This document shows, piece after piece, positions 16,200-24,428 of a stretch of DNA of 36,312 nucleotides. This stretch comes from Actinophytocola sp. (lineage in GTDB: Bacteria; Actinomycetota; Actinomycetes; Mycobacteriales; Pseudonocardiaceae). The first letter of the stretch is position 1, and each line of letters opens with the position of its first letter. The notes below the pieces were generated by a model, which was not told the origin of the DNA, did not search any database, and saw only the letters and a program-made list of their open reading frames with translations. The stretch lies in assembly GCA_009379975.1 (NCBI GenBank), contig WHSS01000020.1:1-36312 (forward strand). Direction: 5' to 3'. Both the position numbers and the translations under genes were made by a program.

Positions 16200-17411
16200 G
16201 TGAACGAGCCCGTTTGGTACCGGCGGCACAGGGACCGGAGTGAGAACTTCGCTCGGGTGCTCGAGCATGACGCCAGTACGTCCGACGACGCGGAGTTCGG
16301 CGATGAGCTCGCCATGGTCGCCGCGCTGGCCGAGCTCGGCACCGAGCCCGCCCTCGACACCGCCGGCCGCGAGCGAATCCTCAACGCGATCAAGGCCGAT
16401 GCCCCTGCCGGCATGTTCGACGACGCACCCGCCGAGCGGCAGACGCCCGGGCCCGTACCGGTCCGGGTCATGGGCACCGCCACCCGGCAGCGCAAGCGCA
16501 AGGCATCCCTGCTCGCCGCCGCGACCGCGGCCAGCATCGTCGCGCTCGGCGCGTTCGGCATCCAGATCGCGGAAGACGCCCTGCCCGGCGACCTGCTCTA
16601 CGACGTCAAGCGCACCACCGAGTCCCTCTCGCTCGATCTCACCTTCTCGGAGAACGACAAGGCACTCAAGCTCCTCGAGATCGCATCGCGGCGAGTCGCC
16701 GAGATGGAGTCGCTGGTCGAGCGGGACCGCACCGACGGCGGCGCCACCGCCGACGACGTCGCGGTCTTCGACGCGGTGCTCACCGATTTCACCCGCACCG
16801 CGACCGCCGCATCGGCCGGGGTGACCGCGTACTCGACGCAGTCAGACGGCAAGGACCTCGCGACCCTGCACAGCTGGGCGGCGGCAACGACCGATCAGCT
16901 GGTGGCCATCGATACCGGCGTCCCCGCCGAGGCGGCCAACCGCTTCGCGACCAGCATCGAACTGGTCCGGCAGATCGAAGGACGGGCGGCCGCCCTGCTG
17001 GCCCGCATGCACTGCTACAGCATCACATCGGGCCGTGCCGACGCACTGGGCGTACTGCCTGCCGAGACCACGTGTAATCCATCGGCGGACGAAGCCCAGC
17101 AGCTCGACGTGCTGCCCCGGGTCAGTTCGGAGCCCGCGACCGCCGCGCCACGGGGCACCACGGCGGCGCAGGGCGGCAAAACGTCGAAGGAGGGCTCCCT
17201 CGACGCCCCCAATGCGTCTGATGCGGTACCCAGTGAGGCATCGGCGCCGGGAACGGAACCGGACCCGGATGAGGTCAACGAGCTGCCGGGCCTGCCGAAG
17301 CCCTCCCTGCCGGGTGTGAACCAGGAGACCGACCGCAGCGACGACGACGGGACGACCTCCGAGACCACGACGCCGCGATTGCCCCAGTTGCCCGACATCG
17401 GCCTCGGCTGA
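16200..17411 (+). CDS. rsbN: RsbN-like membrane anti-sigma factor (DUF5667 protein)
   Basis: The 403-residue protein lies directly after the BldN-like sigma gene. Residues 1-100 are cytoplasmic and would bind the sigma factor. A membrane helix spans about 102-120 ([19 protein letters not shown]). The extracytoplasmic part begins with the DUF5667 pattern ([31 protein letters not shown]), a helical region reaching about residue 300. The C-terminal 110 residues are low-complexity, rich in Pro, Ser, Thr and Asp. There is no zinc-binding HxxxCxxC anti-sigma motif in the N-terminus, as expected for RsbN, which is not a typical ZAS protein. The GTG has GGCGGAG seven bases before it. A BldN-type promoter lies upstream, which would make a feedback loop. 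Confidence 0.83.
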   Translation: MNEPVWYRRHRDRSENFARVLEHDASTSDDAEFGDELAMVAALAELGTEPALDTAGRERILNAIKADAPAGMFDDAPAERQTPGPVPVRVMGTATRQRKRKASLLAAATAASIVALGAFGIQIAEDALPGDLLYDVKRTTESLSLDLTFSENDKALKLLEIASRRVAEMESLVERDRTDGGATADDVAVFDAVLTDFTRTATAASAGVTAYSTQSDGKDLATLHSWAAATTDQLVAIDTGVPAEAANRFATSIELVRQIEGRAAALLARMHCYSITSGRADALGVLPAETTCNPSADEAQQLDVLPRVSSEPATAAPRGTTAAQGGKTSKEGSLDAPNASDAVPSEASAPGTEPDPDEVNELPGLPKPSLPGVNQETDRSDDDGTTSETTTPRLPQLPDIGLG

Positions 17412-17444
17412 GCCGCAGCCCACAGCGGTCGCGCGAGCCCAACG

Positions 17445-17501
17445 CCTCGGTGAGTGTGACGTTCGGCCCGACCTATTGCTCGAACGTCACACTCGCCGAG
17501 G
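17445..17501 (+). terminator. Strong hairpin after the anti-sigma gene
   Basis: Arms 17445-17465 and 17481-17501 pair at 20 of 21 positions (core GAGTGTGACGTTCG/CGAACGTCACACTC) around a 15-base loop. It starts 33 bases after the rsbN-like stop and ends about 80 bases before the next gene on the same strand. There is no T-run, as is common in high-GC actinobacteria. It may be a terminator or 3'-end stabiliser. Confidence 0.7.
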
Positions 17502-17584
17502 TGGGCCACTTCATCGGCCCCATCGGATTCGATGACACACTAGGGCCCAGCAGTTTCCAAATCCTTGAGCTGGAGGCGGTGCGG

Positions 17585-18670
17585 GTGGCGCTGTGGCGTG
17601 GCAAGGACAGAAGCCGTGAGCTCGAGCGACGCGCCGAAATGGCGGGCGAGGCGTCGGCGGAAGCCGCGGTGTCCATCGAGCACGCGTCGGCCAGAAGCAG
17701 GCAGGCCGTCCAGGATGCCCGCGAAGCCGAGGGACTGCAGGGCCGTCAGGAAGTGACCGCGCCGCCTGCGGAGCTCGACCGGCCAGCAGACCAGCCCGAC
17801 GCCGGCCAGCCCGTTGGCGTGCCCGGCGAAACAGCCGTGGTCGGAACGGCACCTCGGCCGGAGCCCTCGGCGGAGCTCGACGAGGAGCGCCCGCCACCCC
17901 CGGTGACGCCGGACCTCACCGCCGCCGCCTTCTTCGATGTCGACAACACCATGATGATGGGCGCGTCGATGTTCCACTTCGCGCGTGGCCTCGCGGCGCG
18001 CAAGTACTTCACGACCTCCGATCTCGCCGGATTCGCGTGGCAGCAGGTGAAGTTCCGGGTCGGCGGCAAAGAAGGCGACGTCGGGTCACCCCGCGAACGG
18101 GCGCTGTCGTTCGTCGCGGGACGCCGCGTCGAGGAGCTCAACGAGGTCGGCGAGGAAATCTACGACGAGCTGATGGCCGACAAGATCTGGTCGGGCACCA
18201 AGGCGCTGGCGCAGATGCACCTCGACGCGGGCCAGCGGGTATGGCTGGTGACCGCGACGCCGGTCGAGCTGGCCACGATGATCTCGCGCAGGCTCGGGCT
18301 GACCGGTGCGCTCGGCACCGTCGCCGAGCAGGTCGACGGCTCCTACACCGGGCGGCTGGTCGGCGACCTGCTGCACGGCAGGGCGAAGGCGCATGCGGTA
18401 CGCGCGCTCGCGGCCAAGGAAGGGCTCAATCTCAAGCGCTGCACGGCCTACTCCGACTCGCTCAACGACGTGCCGATGCTGTCGGCGGTCGGCACGGCCG
18501 TCGCGATCAACCCCGACACCGGCCTGCGGGAGGTCGCGCGGCAGCGGCAGTGGGAGATCAGGGACTGGCGCACCGGGCGCAAGGCCGCCAAGATCGGCGT
18601 GCCCTCGGTGCTGGGCGCCGGCGCCGTCGCGGGCGCGGTCGCCGCGGGCCTCGCCTACCGCAGGCGCTGA
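17585..18670 (+). CDS. HAD-IB family phosphatase (SerB-like) with long disordered N-terminus
   Basis: The 361-residue protein has a low-complexity N-terminus of about 110 residues rich in Ala, Glu, Pro and Arg. A HAD phosphatase domain follows. Motif I is [10 protein letters not shown] with Asp118 and Asp120; motif II is [10 protein letters not shown]; motif III/IV is the lysine of GRAKAHAV and [11 protein letters not shown]. The C-terminus ([20 protein letters not shown]) is a possible membrane or amphipathic helix. This HAD-IB subfamily includes SerB1 (Rv0505c) and its Streptomyces counterpart near bldN; the substrate may be phosphoserine or a lysophospholipid. Start chosen at a GTG with GGAGG eight bases upstream; an earlier in-frame GTG at 17579 is too close to that site. 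Convergent with the acyltransferase gene, 12 bases apart. Confidence 0.88.
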   Translation: MALWRGKDRSRELERRAEMAGEASAEAAVSIEHASARSRQAVQDAREAEGLQGRQEVTAPPAELDRPADQPDAGQPVGVPGETAVVGTAPRPEPSAELDEERPPPPVTPDLTAAAFFDVDNTMMMGASMFHFARGLAARKYFTTSDLAGFAWQQVKFRVGGKEGDVGSPRERALSFVAGRRVEELNEVGEEIYDELMADKIWSGTKALAQMHLDAGQRVWLVTATPVELATMISRRLGLTGALGTVAEQVDGSYTGRLVGDLLHGRAKAHAVRALAAKEGLNLKRCTAYSDSLNDVPMLSAVGTAVAINPDTGLREVARQRQWEIRDWRTGRKAAKIGVPSVLGAGAVAGAVAAGLAYRRR

Positions 18671-18682
18671 GCCCGCCGCTAT

Positions 18683-19816
18683 TCAGTCGCTGAAGATGCC
18701 CCGGCGCTGCGAAAGCCGCTCGTAGAGCATCTGCTGGACCGCTTCACGCACCCGGTCGGTCAGGTCGAACATCAGCAGCGGATCGTCGGAGTCGCCGTCG
18801 ATCCCGTCGGTGGGAATGGGTTCACCGAACTCGATGTGCCACTTGGTCGGCAGCGGTATGGCACCGAGCGGCCCCAGCAGCGGGAAGAACGGGGTGACGG
18901 GGAAGTACGGCAGGCCCAGCAGTCGCGCGAGCGGCTTCAGGTCGCCGATCTTGGGGTAGATCTCCTCCGCGCCGACGATCGCGCAGGGAATGATCGGCAC
19001 ACCCGTGCGCATGGCGGCCGAGACGAAACCGCCGCGGCCGAAGCGCTGCAGCTTGTACCGCGCGCTGTACGGCTTGCCGATGCCCTTGAAGCCCTCCGGG
19101 AACACCCCGACGAGCTCACCGTGGCGCAGCAGCCGCTCGGCGTCGGCGTTGCACGCCAGCGTGTGCCCGGCCTTCCGGGCGAGCATGCTGAGGAAGGGCA
19201 CCTCGAACAGCAGATCGGCGGCGAGCAGCCGGAGGTGGCGCTGCTTGGGGTGCGCGTCGTGCACGGCGAGCGAGGTCATCATCGCGTCGAGGGGGACCGT
19301 GCCGGAGTGGTTGCACACCACCAGCCCGCCGCCACCGGGCGGCAGATTGTCCACGCCGTGCGCCGTCACCCGGAACCACTTGTCGTAGAGCACGCGCAGC
19401 GCGGGCAACAGCACGATTTCGGTGAATTCGGCGTCGAAGCCGTACTCGTCGACGTTGTAGTCGCCGGTGAGCCTGCCGCGCACGAAGTCGAGCGCCTTCA
19501 CCGCCGCGGCGGGCAAGAGATCGTCATACGGGGACTCGGTCCGCACCGGAGCGGCCGACGGCCCACCAGGGGGCGGCTCGTCCTGCCTTGCGGTGCCCGG
19601 AAGTCGCACCACCTCGGCGTCGGCTCGATCGCCGTGCTCGTCCGGTGCGACGGGACACTTCGCCGATCCGGTAGTGCCGCGCACCCGCTGCTCCTTCTCG
19701 GGCGCGTGCAGCGGTATGACCTGAGCGGATGGGTTGTCGGCCGTCACCGGGCGATCCACCTGCTGCGTGCCGCCGCGGGCAGAACCAACACCGGTGACTG
19801 GGTTCCGGTTGACCAT
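18683..19816 (-). CDS. Lysophospholipid acyltransferase family protein (PlsC-like, Rv0502-like)
   Basis: The 377-residue protein has a disordered N-terminus of about 95 residues and then a glycerolipid acyltransferase domain. The acceptor motif is NHSGTVPLD (His170, Asp177), a HX6D spacing seen in this actinobacterial subgroup rather than the classic HX4D. FPEG is at 239-242, and VPIIPCAIVGAEEIYP is the fourth block. It probably acylates lysophosphatidate or another lipid at the inner membrane face; the specific acceptor is unknown. The ATG at 19814-19816 has GGAGAG nine bases upstream. It lies 19 bases after the SDR gene and the pair is likely co-transcribed. Confidence 0.9.
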   Translation of the reverse strand: MVNRNPVTGVGSARGGTQQVDRPVTADNPSAQVIPLHAPEKEQRVRGTTGSAKCPVAPDEHGDRADAEVVRLPGTARQDEPPPGGPSAAPVRTESPYDDLLPAAAVKALDFVRGRLTGDYNVDEYGFDAEFTEIVLLPALRVLYDKWFRVTAHGVDNLPPGGGGLVVCNHSGTVPLDAMMTSLAVHDAHPKQRHLRLLAADLLFEVPFLSMLARKAGHTLACNADAERLLRHGELVGVFPEGFKGIGKPYSARYKLQRFGRGGFVSAAMRTGVPIIPCAIVGAEEIYPKIGDLKPLARLLGLPYFPVTPFFPLLGPLGAIPLPTKWHIEFGEPIPTDGIDGDSDDPLLMFDLTDRVREAVQQMLYERLSQRRGIFSD

Positions 19817-19835
19817 TGCGGTTATCTCTCCAAGA

Positions 19836-20885
19836 TCAGTGTGCCGACGCCTGGCCGGTCGCCGCGGCGAGTGCGATCTTGCGTACCAAGGCGGACAACG
19901 GTCGGCCGTCAATGACCGGGCGCAACGCCCTGCCCTGTACGTAGTCGTCAAACGCCTCGCGGGTCGACCAGCGTGGCGTGTAGCCGAATTCCTGCTTGAG
20001 TTTGGTGGTGTCCACGACCCGCCCGTAGTTGAGCAGGCGCACCTGGTCGCGGGAGAAGTCGACCAGGTTGGCGCCTCGCAACAGCGGCGCGAGGGTCGGC
20101 AATACCGGCCCCGGCACCGGAAGCTCGACCCGGCCCGCCCGCCGGATCGCCTGGGTCAAGGTCAGTACGCCCTCGCCGCTGACGTTGTAAACGCCGGGCA
20201 GGTCGCGCACCGTGGCGAGCTCGAGCACGCTCAGCGCGTCCGCCGAGTGCACCAGTTGCATGCGCGCGTCGTAACCGAGGATCGTCGGTACGACGGGCAA
20301 CGCGAAATATCTCGAGGTGACCGTGTCCACCTCGGGGCCGATGAGATTGGTGAAGCGGGCGACGGTGACCGCTATATCGGGCCTGCGGCGCTGCATCCCC
20401 CTGACATAGCCCTCCATCTCGACGGCGTCGGACGCGAAACCGCGAGGCGACGTCGGCATCAAGGGCGAGTCTTCGGTGAACACCGCGGGCGATCGGGCGC
20501 TCGCGCCGTAGACGGCGGCCGTCGATTTCACGACGAGCTTGTGCACCAGGGGCGAACGCTGACACGCGGCCAGCAGCCGCATGGTGCCGATGACGTTCAT
20601 CTCTTTGATCGCTACCCGGCGGGCCGGACCGGCGGGATGCGCCGTCGTCGAAGCGTGGACGACCGTGTCCACCTTCGACGTGCTGATGATCTTCGCGATC
20701 AGTGGGTTGCGGATATCCGCCCGTACGAACTCGGCGTGACCCATACGGGCGATGACCCGCTTGGGCGGCGGAGAAGTGTCGACTCCGATGACGCGCTCGA
20801 ACTCCGGGTTGTTCCCGAGGCGCGCAAGCAGCTTGCCGCCTAGCTCACCGCCCACCCCGGTGACCAACACGATGTTCGACGGCAT
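19836..20885 (-). CDS. NAD-dependent epimerase-type SDR protein lacking the usual catalytic Tyr-Lys (Rv0501-like)
   Basis: The 349-residue extended SDR protein has the nucleotide-binding VTGVGGELGGKLL (residues 8-20), acidic Asp35 for ribose contact (VIGVDTS) and VVHAST in the fourth strand. The usual YxxxK is absent: the aligned region reads GFASDAVEMEGYV. The same replacement is in the homologue Rv0501 as I recall it, so this is a family trait and the protein may be regulatory or use another chemistry. The C-terminal part (NVSGEGVLTLTQAIRRAG, FGYTPRWSTREAFDDYV) is typical for sugar-nucleotide epimerases. The ATG at 20883-20885 has AAAGGGAG upstream. Gene symbols such as galE should not be transferred. 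Confidence 0.88.
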   Translation of the reverse strand: MPSNIVLVTGVGGELGGKLLARLGNNPEFERVIGVDTSPPPKRVIARMGHAEFVRADIRNPLIAKIISTSKVDTVVHASTTAHPAGPARRVAIKEMNVIGTMRLLAACQRSPLVHKLVVKSTAAVYGASARSPAVFTEDSPLMPTSPRGFASDAVEMEGYVRGMQRRRPDIAVTVARFTNLIGPEVDTVTSRYFALPVVPTILGYDARMQLVHSADALSVLELATVRDLPGVYNVSGEGVLTLTQAIRRAGRVELPVPGPVLPTLAPLLRGANLVDFSRDQVRLLNYGRVVDTTKLKQEFGYTPRWSTREAFDDYVQGRALRPVIDGRPLSALVRKIALAAATGQASAH

Positions 20886-21013
20886 GGATCTCCCTTTACA
20901 CACGGGTGGCTTGTCGATGGCGTCAGCGAGCGCGGGGGCTGGTGCACTTGACGCACTCGTGATGCTACCGCCGACACAACTGTCATCGGAGTCTGCTAAC
21001 AAGCTATTAACCT

Positions 21014-21035
21014 GCACGTCGAAAGATGGACGTGC
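21014..21035. promoter_or_regulatory. Inverted repeat GCACGTC-N8-GACGTGC upstream of the SDR gene
   Basis: Perfect seven-base arms (21014-21020 and 21029-21035) around an eight-base centre lie 129 bases before the SDR start and 72 bases after the bL37 stop, in a 221-base gap. It may be an operator for an unknown regulator or a weak hairpin. The rest of that gap shows an AT-rich patch (CTAACAAGCTATTAA, 20995-21010) that could be promoter sequence, but no clear -35/-10 pair. Confidence 0.4.
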
Positions 21036-21106
21036 TACCACCCGAATGGCGGCACACAGATCCACTATGTGGGAATTCCTGCGCGCCGTTCACGTCATCG
21101 AAGCGA

Positions 21107-21208
21107 TTACTTACCGGCCTTGCGGCGCTGGACCCTCGTCCGGCGCAGCAACTTGCGGTGCTTCTTCTTCGACATGCGCTTACGGCGCTTCTTGATGACG
21201 GACCCCAC
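21107..21208 (-). CDS. Small ribosomal protein bL37 (AURKAIP1/COX24 domain)
   Basis: This is a 33-residue, highly basic protein: [20 protein letters not shown] followed by [13 protein letters not shown]. The [25 protein letters not shown] core is the AURKAIP1/COX24 signature. In mycobacteria the equivalent gene (Rv0500B) encodes bL37, a late-recognised large-subunit ribosomal protein. The GTG start at 21206-21208 has a near-ideal AAGGAG five bases upstream, in line with high expression. It is too short for standard gene-finding cut-offs and easily missed. It lies between the HTH gene and the SDR gene, as in M. tuberculosis. Confidence 0.93.
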   Translation of the reverse strand: MGSVIKKRRKRMSKKKHRKLLRRTRVQRRKAGK

Positions 21209-21283
21209 GGGCGCTCCTTAAGCGTCTAGGTCGACTAGCGGCCTTTCAGGTTACCCGCGGGGTCCTCGGCGGAACCCAGCGGG

Positions 21284-21496
21284 CTATCCGACATCGAAGT
21301 AAGCGCGCTGCAGATACTCGTGTACCGACTTCTCTGGCACCCGGAACGACTTGCCTACCCGTACCGCGGGCAGCTCTCCGGAGTGCACCAGCCGGTACAC
21401 CGTCATCTTCGATACGCGCATCATGGCGGCGACCTCGGCGACCGTCAGGAATTGCACCTGAGCCGGCCGGGGGACGTCCTCCTTGTCTTGCGGCAT
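21284..21496 (-). CDS. Excisionase-family helix-turn-helix DNA-binding protein (Rv0500A-like)
   Basis: The 70-residue protein is almost entirely one MerR/excisionase-type winged HTH: QFLTVAEVAAMMRVSKMTVYRLVHSGELPAVRVGKSFRVPEKSVHEYL. The recognition helix is around residues 25-35 and the wing is AVRVGKSFRV. Despite the family name it is not linked to any phage or integrase here. Its position between proC and bL37 is conserved in actinobacteria, with a Streptomyces counterpart near the bldN locus. It is probably a transcription factor of unknown targets. The ATG at 21494-21496 has GGTGAAG close upstream. A 12-base palindrome lies 60 bases before it. Confidence 0.9.
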   Translation of the reverse strand: MPQDKEDVPRPAQVQFLTVAEVAAMMRVSKMTVYRLVHSGELPAVRVGKSFRVPEKSVHEYLQRAYFDVG

Positions 21497-21556
21497 GCTT
21501 CACCGTGTCCTCTGGCACGCGTCGCGCCGCTCGGCTTCCCCACCGGCGGTATCGAC

Positions 21557-21568
21557 ACGCACGTGCGT
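21557..21568. promoter_or_regulatory. Perfect palindrome ACGCACGTGCGT upstream of the HTH gene
   Basis: This 12-base fully symmetric sequence lies in the 190-base gap between the HTH gene and the proC-side hairpin, 60 bases upstream of the HTH start codon. It is a candidate operator, possibly for the HTH protein itself. A TAGGCT hexamer on the minus strand about 20 bases further upstream could be a -10, but no matching -35 is seen. Confidence 0.35.
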
Positions 21569-21687
21569 ACCCCCGAGCCTAGCGGGACTCATGTGACTGA
21601 TGCGACGTGCGCGGGCCAGATGAACCCAACTTGCAACGATCGTGAGCGTTTCACTGCCGTTCTGGACCCGATTGGTGTGCTATAGGC

Positions 21688-21741
21688 GGAGCCAAGGTGC
21701 CATGGGGTGCCTATATGGCACCCGGGGCCACCTTGGGCTCC
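21688..21741 (-). terminator. Strong hairpin after proC
   Basis: Arms 21688-21711 and 21717-21741 (GGAGCCAAGGTG ... CACCTTGGGCTCC outside, GGGTGCC/GGCACCC inside) pair along almost their whole length around a TATAT loop. It lies 19 bases after the proC stop codon, read on the minus strand. It is the likely terminator of the PRODH-thioesterase-proC unit. Confidence 0.75.
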
Positions 21742-21760
21742 TGTTTCAGCGCGCTGAGAC

Positions 21761-22588
21761 TCAGTCCTCGTGGGCCTTGCCGAGCTCGACCGAACGGTCG
21801 CGGGCGGCCTCGATCGCGGCGATCAGCGCCGCCCTGACCCCGTGCTTCTCCAGCTCGCGGATGGCGTTGATGGTGGTACCCGCGGGCGAGGTGACGGCCT
21901 CGCGGAGGATCACCGGGTGCTCATCGGACTCGGAGAGCATCTTGGCCGATCCGACGGCCGACTGGATGATCAGCTTCTCCGCGATCGCCCGCGGCAGCCC
22001 GAGCAGGATGCCCGCGTCGATCATCGCCTCGACCAGGAAGAAGAAGTACGCCGGGCCGGATCCGGACAGCGCGGTGACGGCGTCCTGCTGCGACTCGGGC
22101 AACTCGACGACCTGGCCGACGCAGGAGAGCATCTTCTCCACGGTGGCCAGATGCGTCGCGGTGGCATGCCTGCCCGCCGAGATCGCGCTCATCGCCTCGC
22201 CGACCAGCATCGGGGTATTGGGCATCACCCGCACCACCGGAACCTCGCCGAGCCTGCGTTCGAACAGCGCGGTCGGCAGCCCGGCGCAGAGCGAAACGAT
22301 CAGCTTGTCCCCGGTCAGCAGCGGCGCGAGTTCGGTCAGCAGGGGCTCGATGTCCTGCGGCTTCACCGCGACCACCAGCACATCCGCCTGCGCGGCCGCC
22401 TCGTCCGTCTCGACGCAGCGCACGCCGTAGGCCTCGGTCAGCTGCACGGACCGTTCCGGGTGGCGCTCGGTGAACAGCAGCTCGTCGCTGGTGTGGCCGC
22501 CGTGCAGCAGCCCGGACATCAGGGCTTCACCGATCTTGCCCGCACCCAGTACCGCGATCACGGGTTTGGCCGTCTCGAACTCAGACAT
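21761..22588 (-). CDS. proC: Pyrroline-5-carboxylate reductase
   Basis: ProC makes proline by NAD(P)H-dependent reduction of 1-pyrroline-5-carboxylate in the cytoplasm. The 275-residue protein has the Rossmann motif VLGAGKIGEAL (13-23), LVVAVKPQDI, VVRVMPNTPMLVGEAMSAI and the family signature ALSGSGPAYFFFLVEAM. The C-terminal helix region (REAVTSPAGTTINAI) forms the decamer active site. The ATG is at 22586-22588. It is the last gene before a strong hairpin, and 37 bases after the thioesterase gene. A proline-degrading enzyme is encoded two genes upstream on the same strand. Confidence 0.96.
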   Translation of the reverse strand: MSEFETAKPVIAVLGAGKIGEALMSGLLHGGHTSDELLFTERHPERSVQLTEAYGVRCVETDEAAAQADVLVVAVKPQDIEPLLTELAPLLTGDKLIVSLCAGLPTALFERRLGEVPVVRVMPNTPMLVGEAMSAISAGRHATATHLATVEKMLSCVGQVVELPESQQDAVTALSGSGPAYFFFLVEAMIDAGILLGLPRAIAEKLIIQSAVGSAKMLSESDEHPVILREAVTSPAGTTINAIRELEKHGVRAALIAAIEAARDRSVELGKAHED

Positions 22589-22625
22589 GACTCACAGCCT
22601 GCCAGACAAGCTTTCCCACCACCGC

Positions 22626-23480
22626 CTATGGCCCCGGTGTGACGGCCAGCTGGCGTGCCTGGCTGATGAGCTGGCCGGTGGCGTCGAGCACGGTGGCGTC
22701 GGAGTCGTACCAGTGACCGTGCACCGCGCGCGTAGCCACGTGCACCCGGAGCCAGCCCGGCGTCGGCCGCGCCCGCAACAGGGCGGTGTGCTGCACCGCG
22801 GGCGTCCGGTCGGCGCGGCCGAGGTTGGCGGGTATCGGCGGGCCGATGTCGCCCGCGAGCAGCGCGAAGTACAGGTCCGTGTCGGTACTGCGCGGCCGCG
22901 CCCAGAGCCGGATCTGCAGGCCAGGCGTGCGGTCGCCGAGGCCCATTGCGGCGTGGGGCCGTCGCCGGGCGCCGAAGAACGCCGTGCTCGCGTCGAGCCG
23001 CACGTCGCAGTCCGCGGCGAGCCGGCACAACCCGGCACCGGCCTGCTCATCGAGCACGATCGCGTTGTTCGGGGGTTCGGCGGCCATCACCGGCAGGTCC
23101 GACCAGAGTGGCCGCTGCGTGGGCAGCCTGCCCATGATCACCCTCGCCTCGACGCAGCTCCTGCCGCGCTGCTCCAGCCCGGCCGCGATCACCGTGGTCC
23201 GGGTGCCCGCCTTGCGAACGTCGGTCCGCAGCAGGGCGGGGCCGACGCTGGGCGCCCGTAAGAACTCCGCGCTCACCGCGATCGGCTCGACCCCGAGCTC
23301 GCCGTGATCGGGGATCACCAGCGCCGCCGCCCTGGCGAGCAGGGCGATGAGGAACCCGCCGTGCGGATGGCCGTCGACGGCCCACTCGGACCGCAACGTC
23401 GCGGTGAAGGTGCCGTCGCCGAGTGAGCGTGGCCGGCTCGCCGATGCGAACGACGCCGACCGCTCGGCGGCGGCGTTCAT
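22626..23480 (-). CDS. Acyl-CoA thioesterase family protein, double hotdog (TesB-like)
   Basis: The 284-residue protein has two hotdog halves. The N-terminal half carries WAVDGHPHGGFLIALLARAA, the helix and preceding Gly-His stretch typical of TesB-like acyl-CoA thioesterases, followed by VSAEFLRAPSVGPA. The C-terminal half (DLYFALLAGDIGPPI, QHTALLRARPTPGWLRVHV, GHWYDSDATVLDATGQLISQARQL) shows the matching pattern. The substrate is unknown. The ATG at 23478-23480 overlaps the stop of the proline dehydrogenase gene (ATGA), so the genes are coupled. An upstream frame to 23561 runs through that gene and is discarded. Corresponds in position to Rv0499. Confidence 0.85.
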   Translation of the reverse strand: MNAAAERSASFASASRPRSLGDGTFTATLRSEWAVDGHPHGGFLIALLARAAALVIPDHGELGVEPIAVSAEFLRAPSVGPALLRTDVRKAGTRTTVIAAGLEQRGRSCVEARVIMGRLPTQRPLWSDLPVMAAEPPNNAIVLDEQAGAGLCRLAADCDVRLDASTAFFGARRRPHAAMGLGDRTPGLQIRLWARPRSTDTDLYFALLAGDIGPPIPANLGRADRTPAVQHTALLRARPTPGWLRVHVATRAVHGHWYDSDATVLDATGQLISQARQLAVTPGP

Positions 23481-24403
23481 CGGGTGCTCACCAGTGCCCG
23501 CAGGAAGAACGCGGCATTGGCTGGTCGTTCGGCGAGCCTGCGCATCAGATAGCCATACCACTGTTCGCCATAGGGGACATAGACCCGAACGGTCTCACCC
23601 GCTGCCGCCAGCCGGACTTGCTCATCGGGGCGGACGCCGTAGAGCAGTTGGAACTCGTATTCGCCCGGCGCCCGTCCGTGCGCACGCGCGCGATCGCCCG
23701 CGATCTCGATCAGCCGCGGGTCGTGGGTGCCGAACATGGCGTAGCCGCCACCGGCGAGCAGGCGGTTGGCGCAGCGCACGAACCCCAGGTCCACGTCGTG
23801 CGCATGGGCGTAGGCGACCTCCGGCGGCTCCGCGTACGCGCCCTTGACCAGCCGGACCCTGGACCCGGGGGCGGCAAGGGCGTCGACGTCGGCCTCGGTG
23901 CGGCGCAGATACGACTGCACCACCGCCCCCACCGACGGCCAGGCCTCCCGCAGCTCGGCCACCGCACCCAGCGTGGCGTCGGTCGTCGTGTGATCCTCCA
24001 TGTCGACGGTGACCGTCGTCCCGCACTGTTCGGCCGCGGCACAGATCCGGAACGCGTTGTCCACCGCCAGCTTCGCGTCGAGCCGCTGCCCGAGCGCGGA
24101 GAGTTTGACACTGACCTCGGCACGGGCGCCGAGGCCTTCCTGGTGCAGCGAATCCAGCAACTTCAGGTACGCCTGCACGGTGCGTTCGGCGAGCTCGGTG
24201 TCGGTGGTGTCCTCGCCGAGGTAATCCAACGTCGCGTAGAGCCCCTTGTCCGCCAGGGCCGCGACCGCGGCGACCGCGTCGGCACGGCTCTCGCCCGCGA
24301 CGAACCGGTCGACCACGGAACGGGTGCCCGGCGCGGTGGCGACGGCCTTACGGATCGCGTCGCTTCCTGCGGCGGCCAGAATCAACGAGCGCAGCGGATT
24401 CAC
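23477..24403 (-). CDS. Proline dehydrogenase (monofunctional, PRODH family)
   Basis: This FAD enzyme oxidises proline to pyrroline-5-carboxylate, usually at the membrane and feeding electrons to the respiratory chain. The 308-residue protein is a TIM barrel with VSVKLSALGQRLD, VTVDMEDHTTTDATL, VVQSYLRRTEADVD, VRLVKGAYAEPPEVAY and the C-terminal substrate-binding VRVYVPYGEQWYGYLMRRLAERP. The last RRLxER is the family signature helix. The GTG start at 24401-24403 has TAGGG upstream. It overlaps the thioesterase gene by four bases, so degradation and synthesis of proline (proC) share one strand and possibly one transcript. No P5C dehydrogenase is seen in this window. Confidence 0.93.
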   Translation of the reverse strand: MNPLRSLILAAAGSDAIRKAVATAPGTRSVVDRFVAGESRADAVAAVAALADKGLYATLDYLGEDTTDTELAERTVQAYLKLLDSLHQEGLGARAEVSVKLSALGQRLDAKLAVDNAFRICAAAEQCGTTVTVDMEDHTTTDATLGAVAELREAWPSVGAVVQSYLRRTEADVDALAAPGSRVRLVKGAYAEPPEVAYAHAHDVDLGFVRCANRLLAGGGYAMFGTHDPRLIEIAGDRARAHGRAPGEYEFQLLYGVRPDEQVRLAAAGETVRVYVPYGEQWYGYLMRRLAERPANAAFFLRALVSTR

Positions 24404-24428
24404 TCGAGCACCCTACGACGAACCTGGC

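Noticed and set aside
16003-16203. Short plus-strand frame between sigma and anti-sigma genes
   Set aside because: No ribosome binding site or family resemblance; the stretch is better explained as the anti-sigma promoter region.
21284-21496. Phage excisionase marking an integrated element
   Set aside because: The HTH protein is in a conserved housekeeping neighbourhood next to proC and bL37, with no integrase, att repeat or phage gene.
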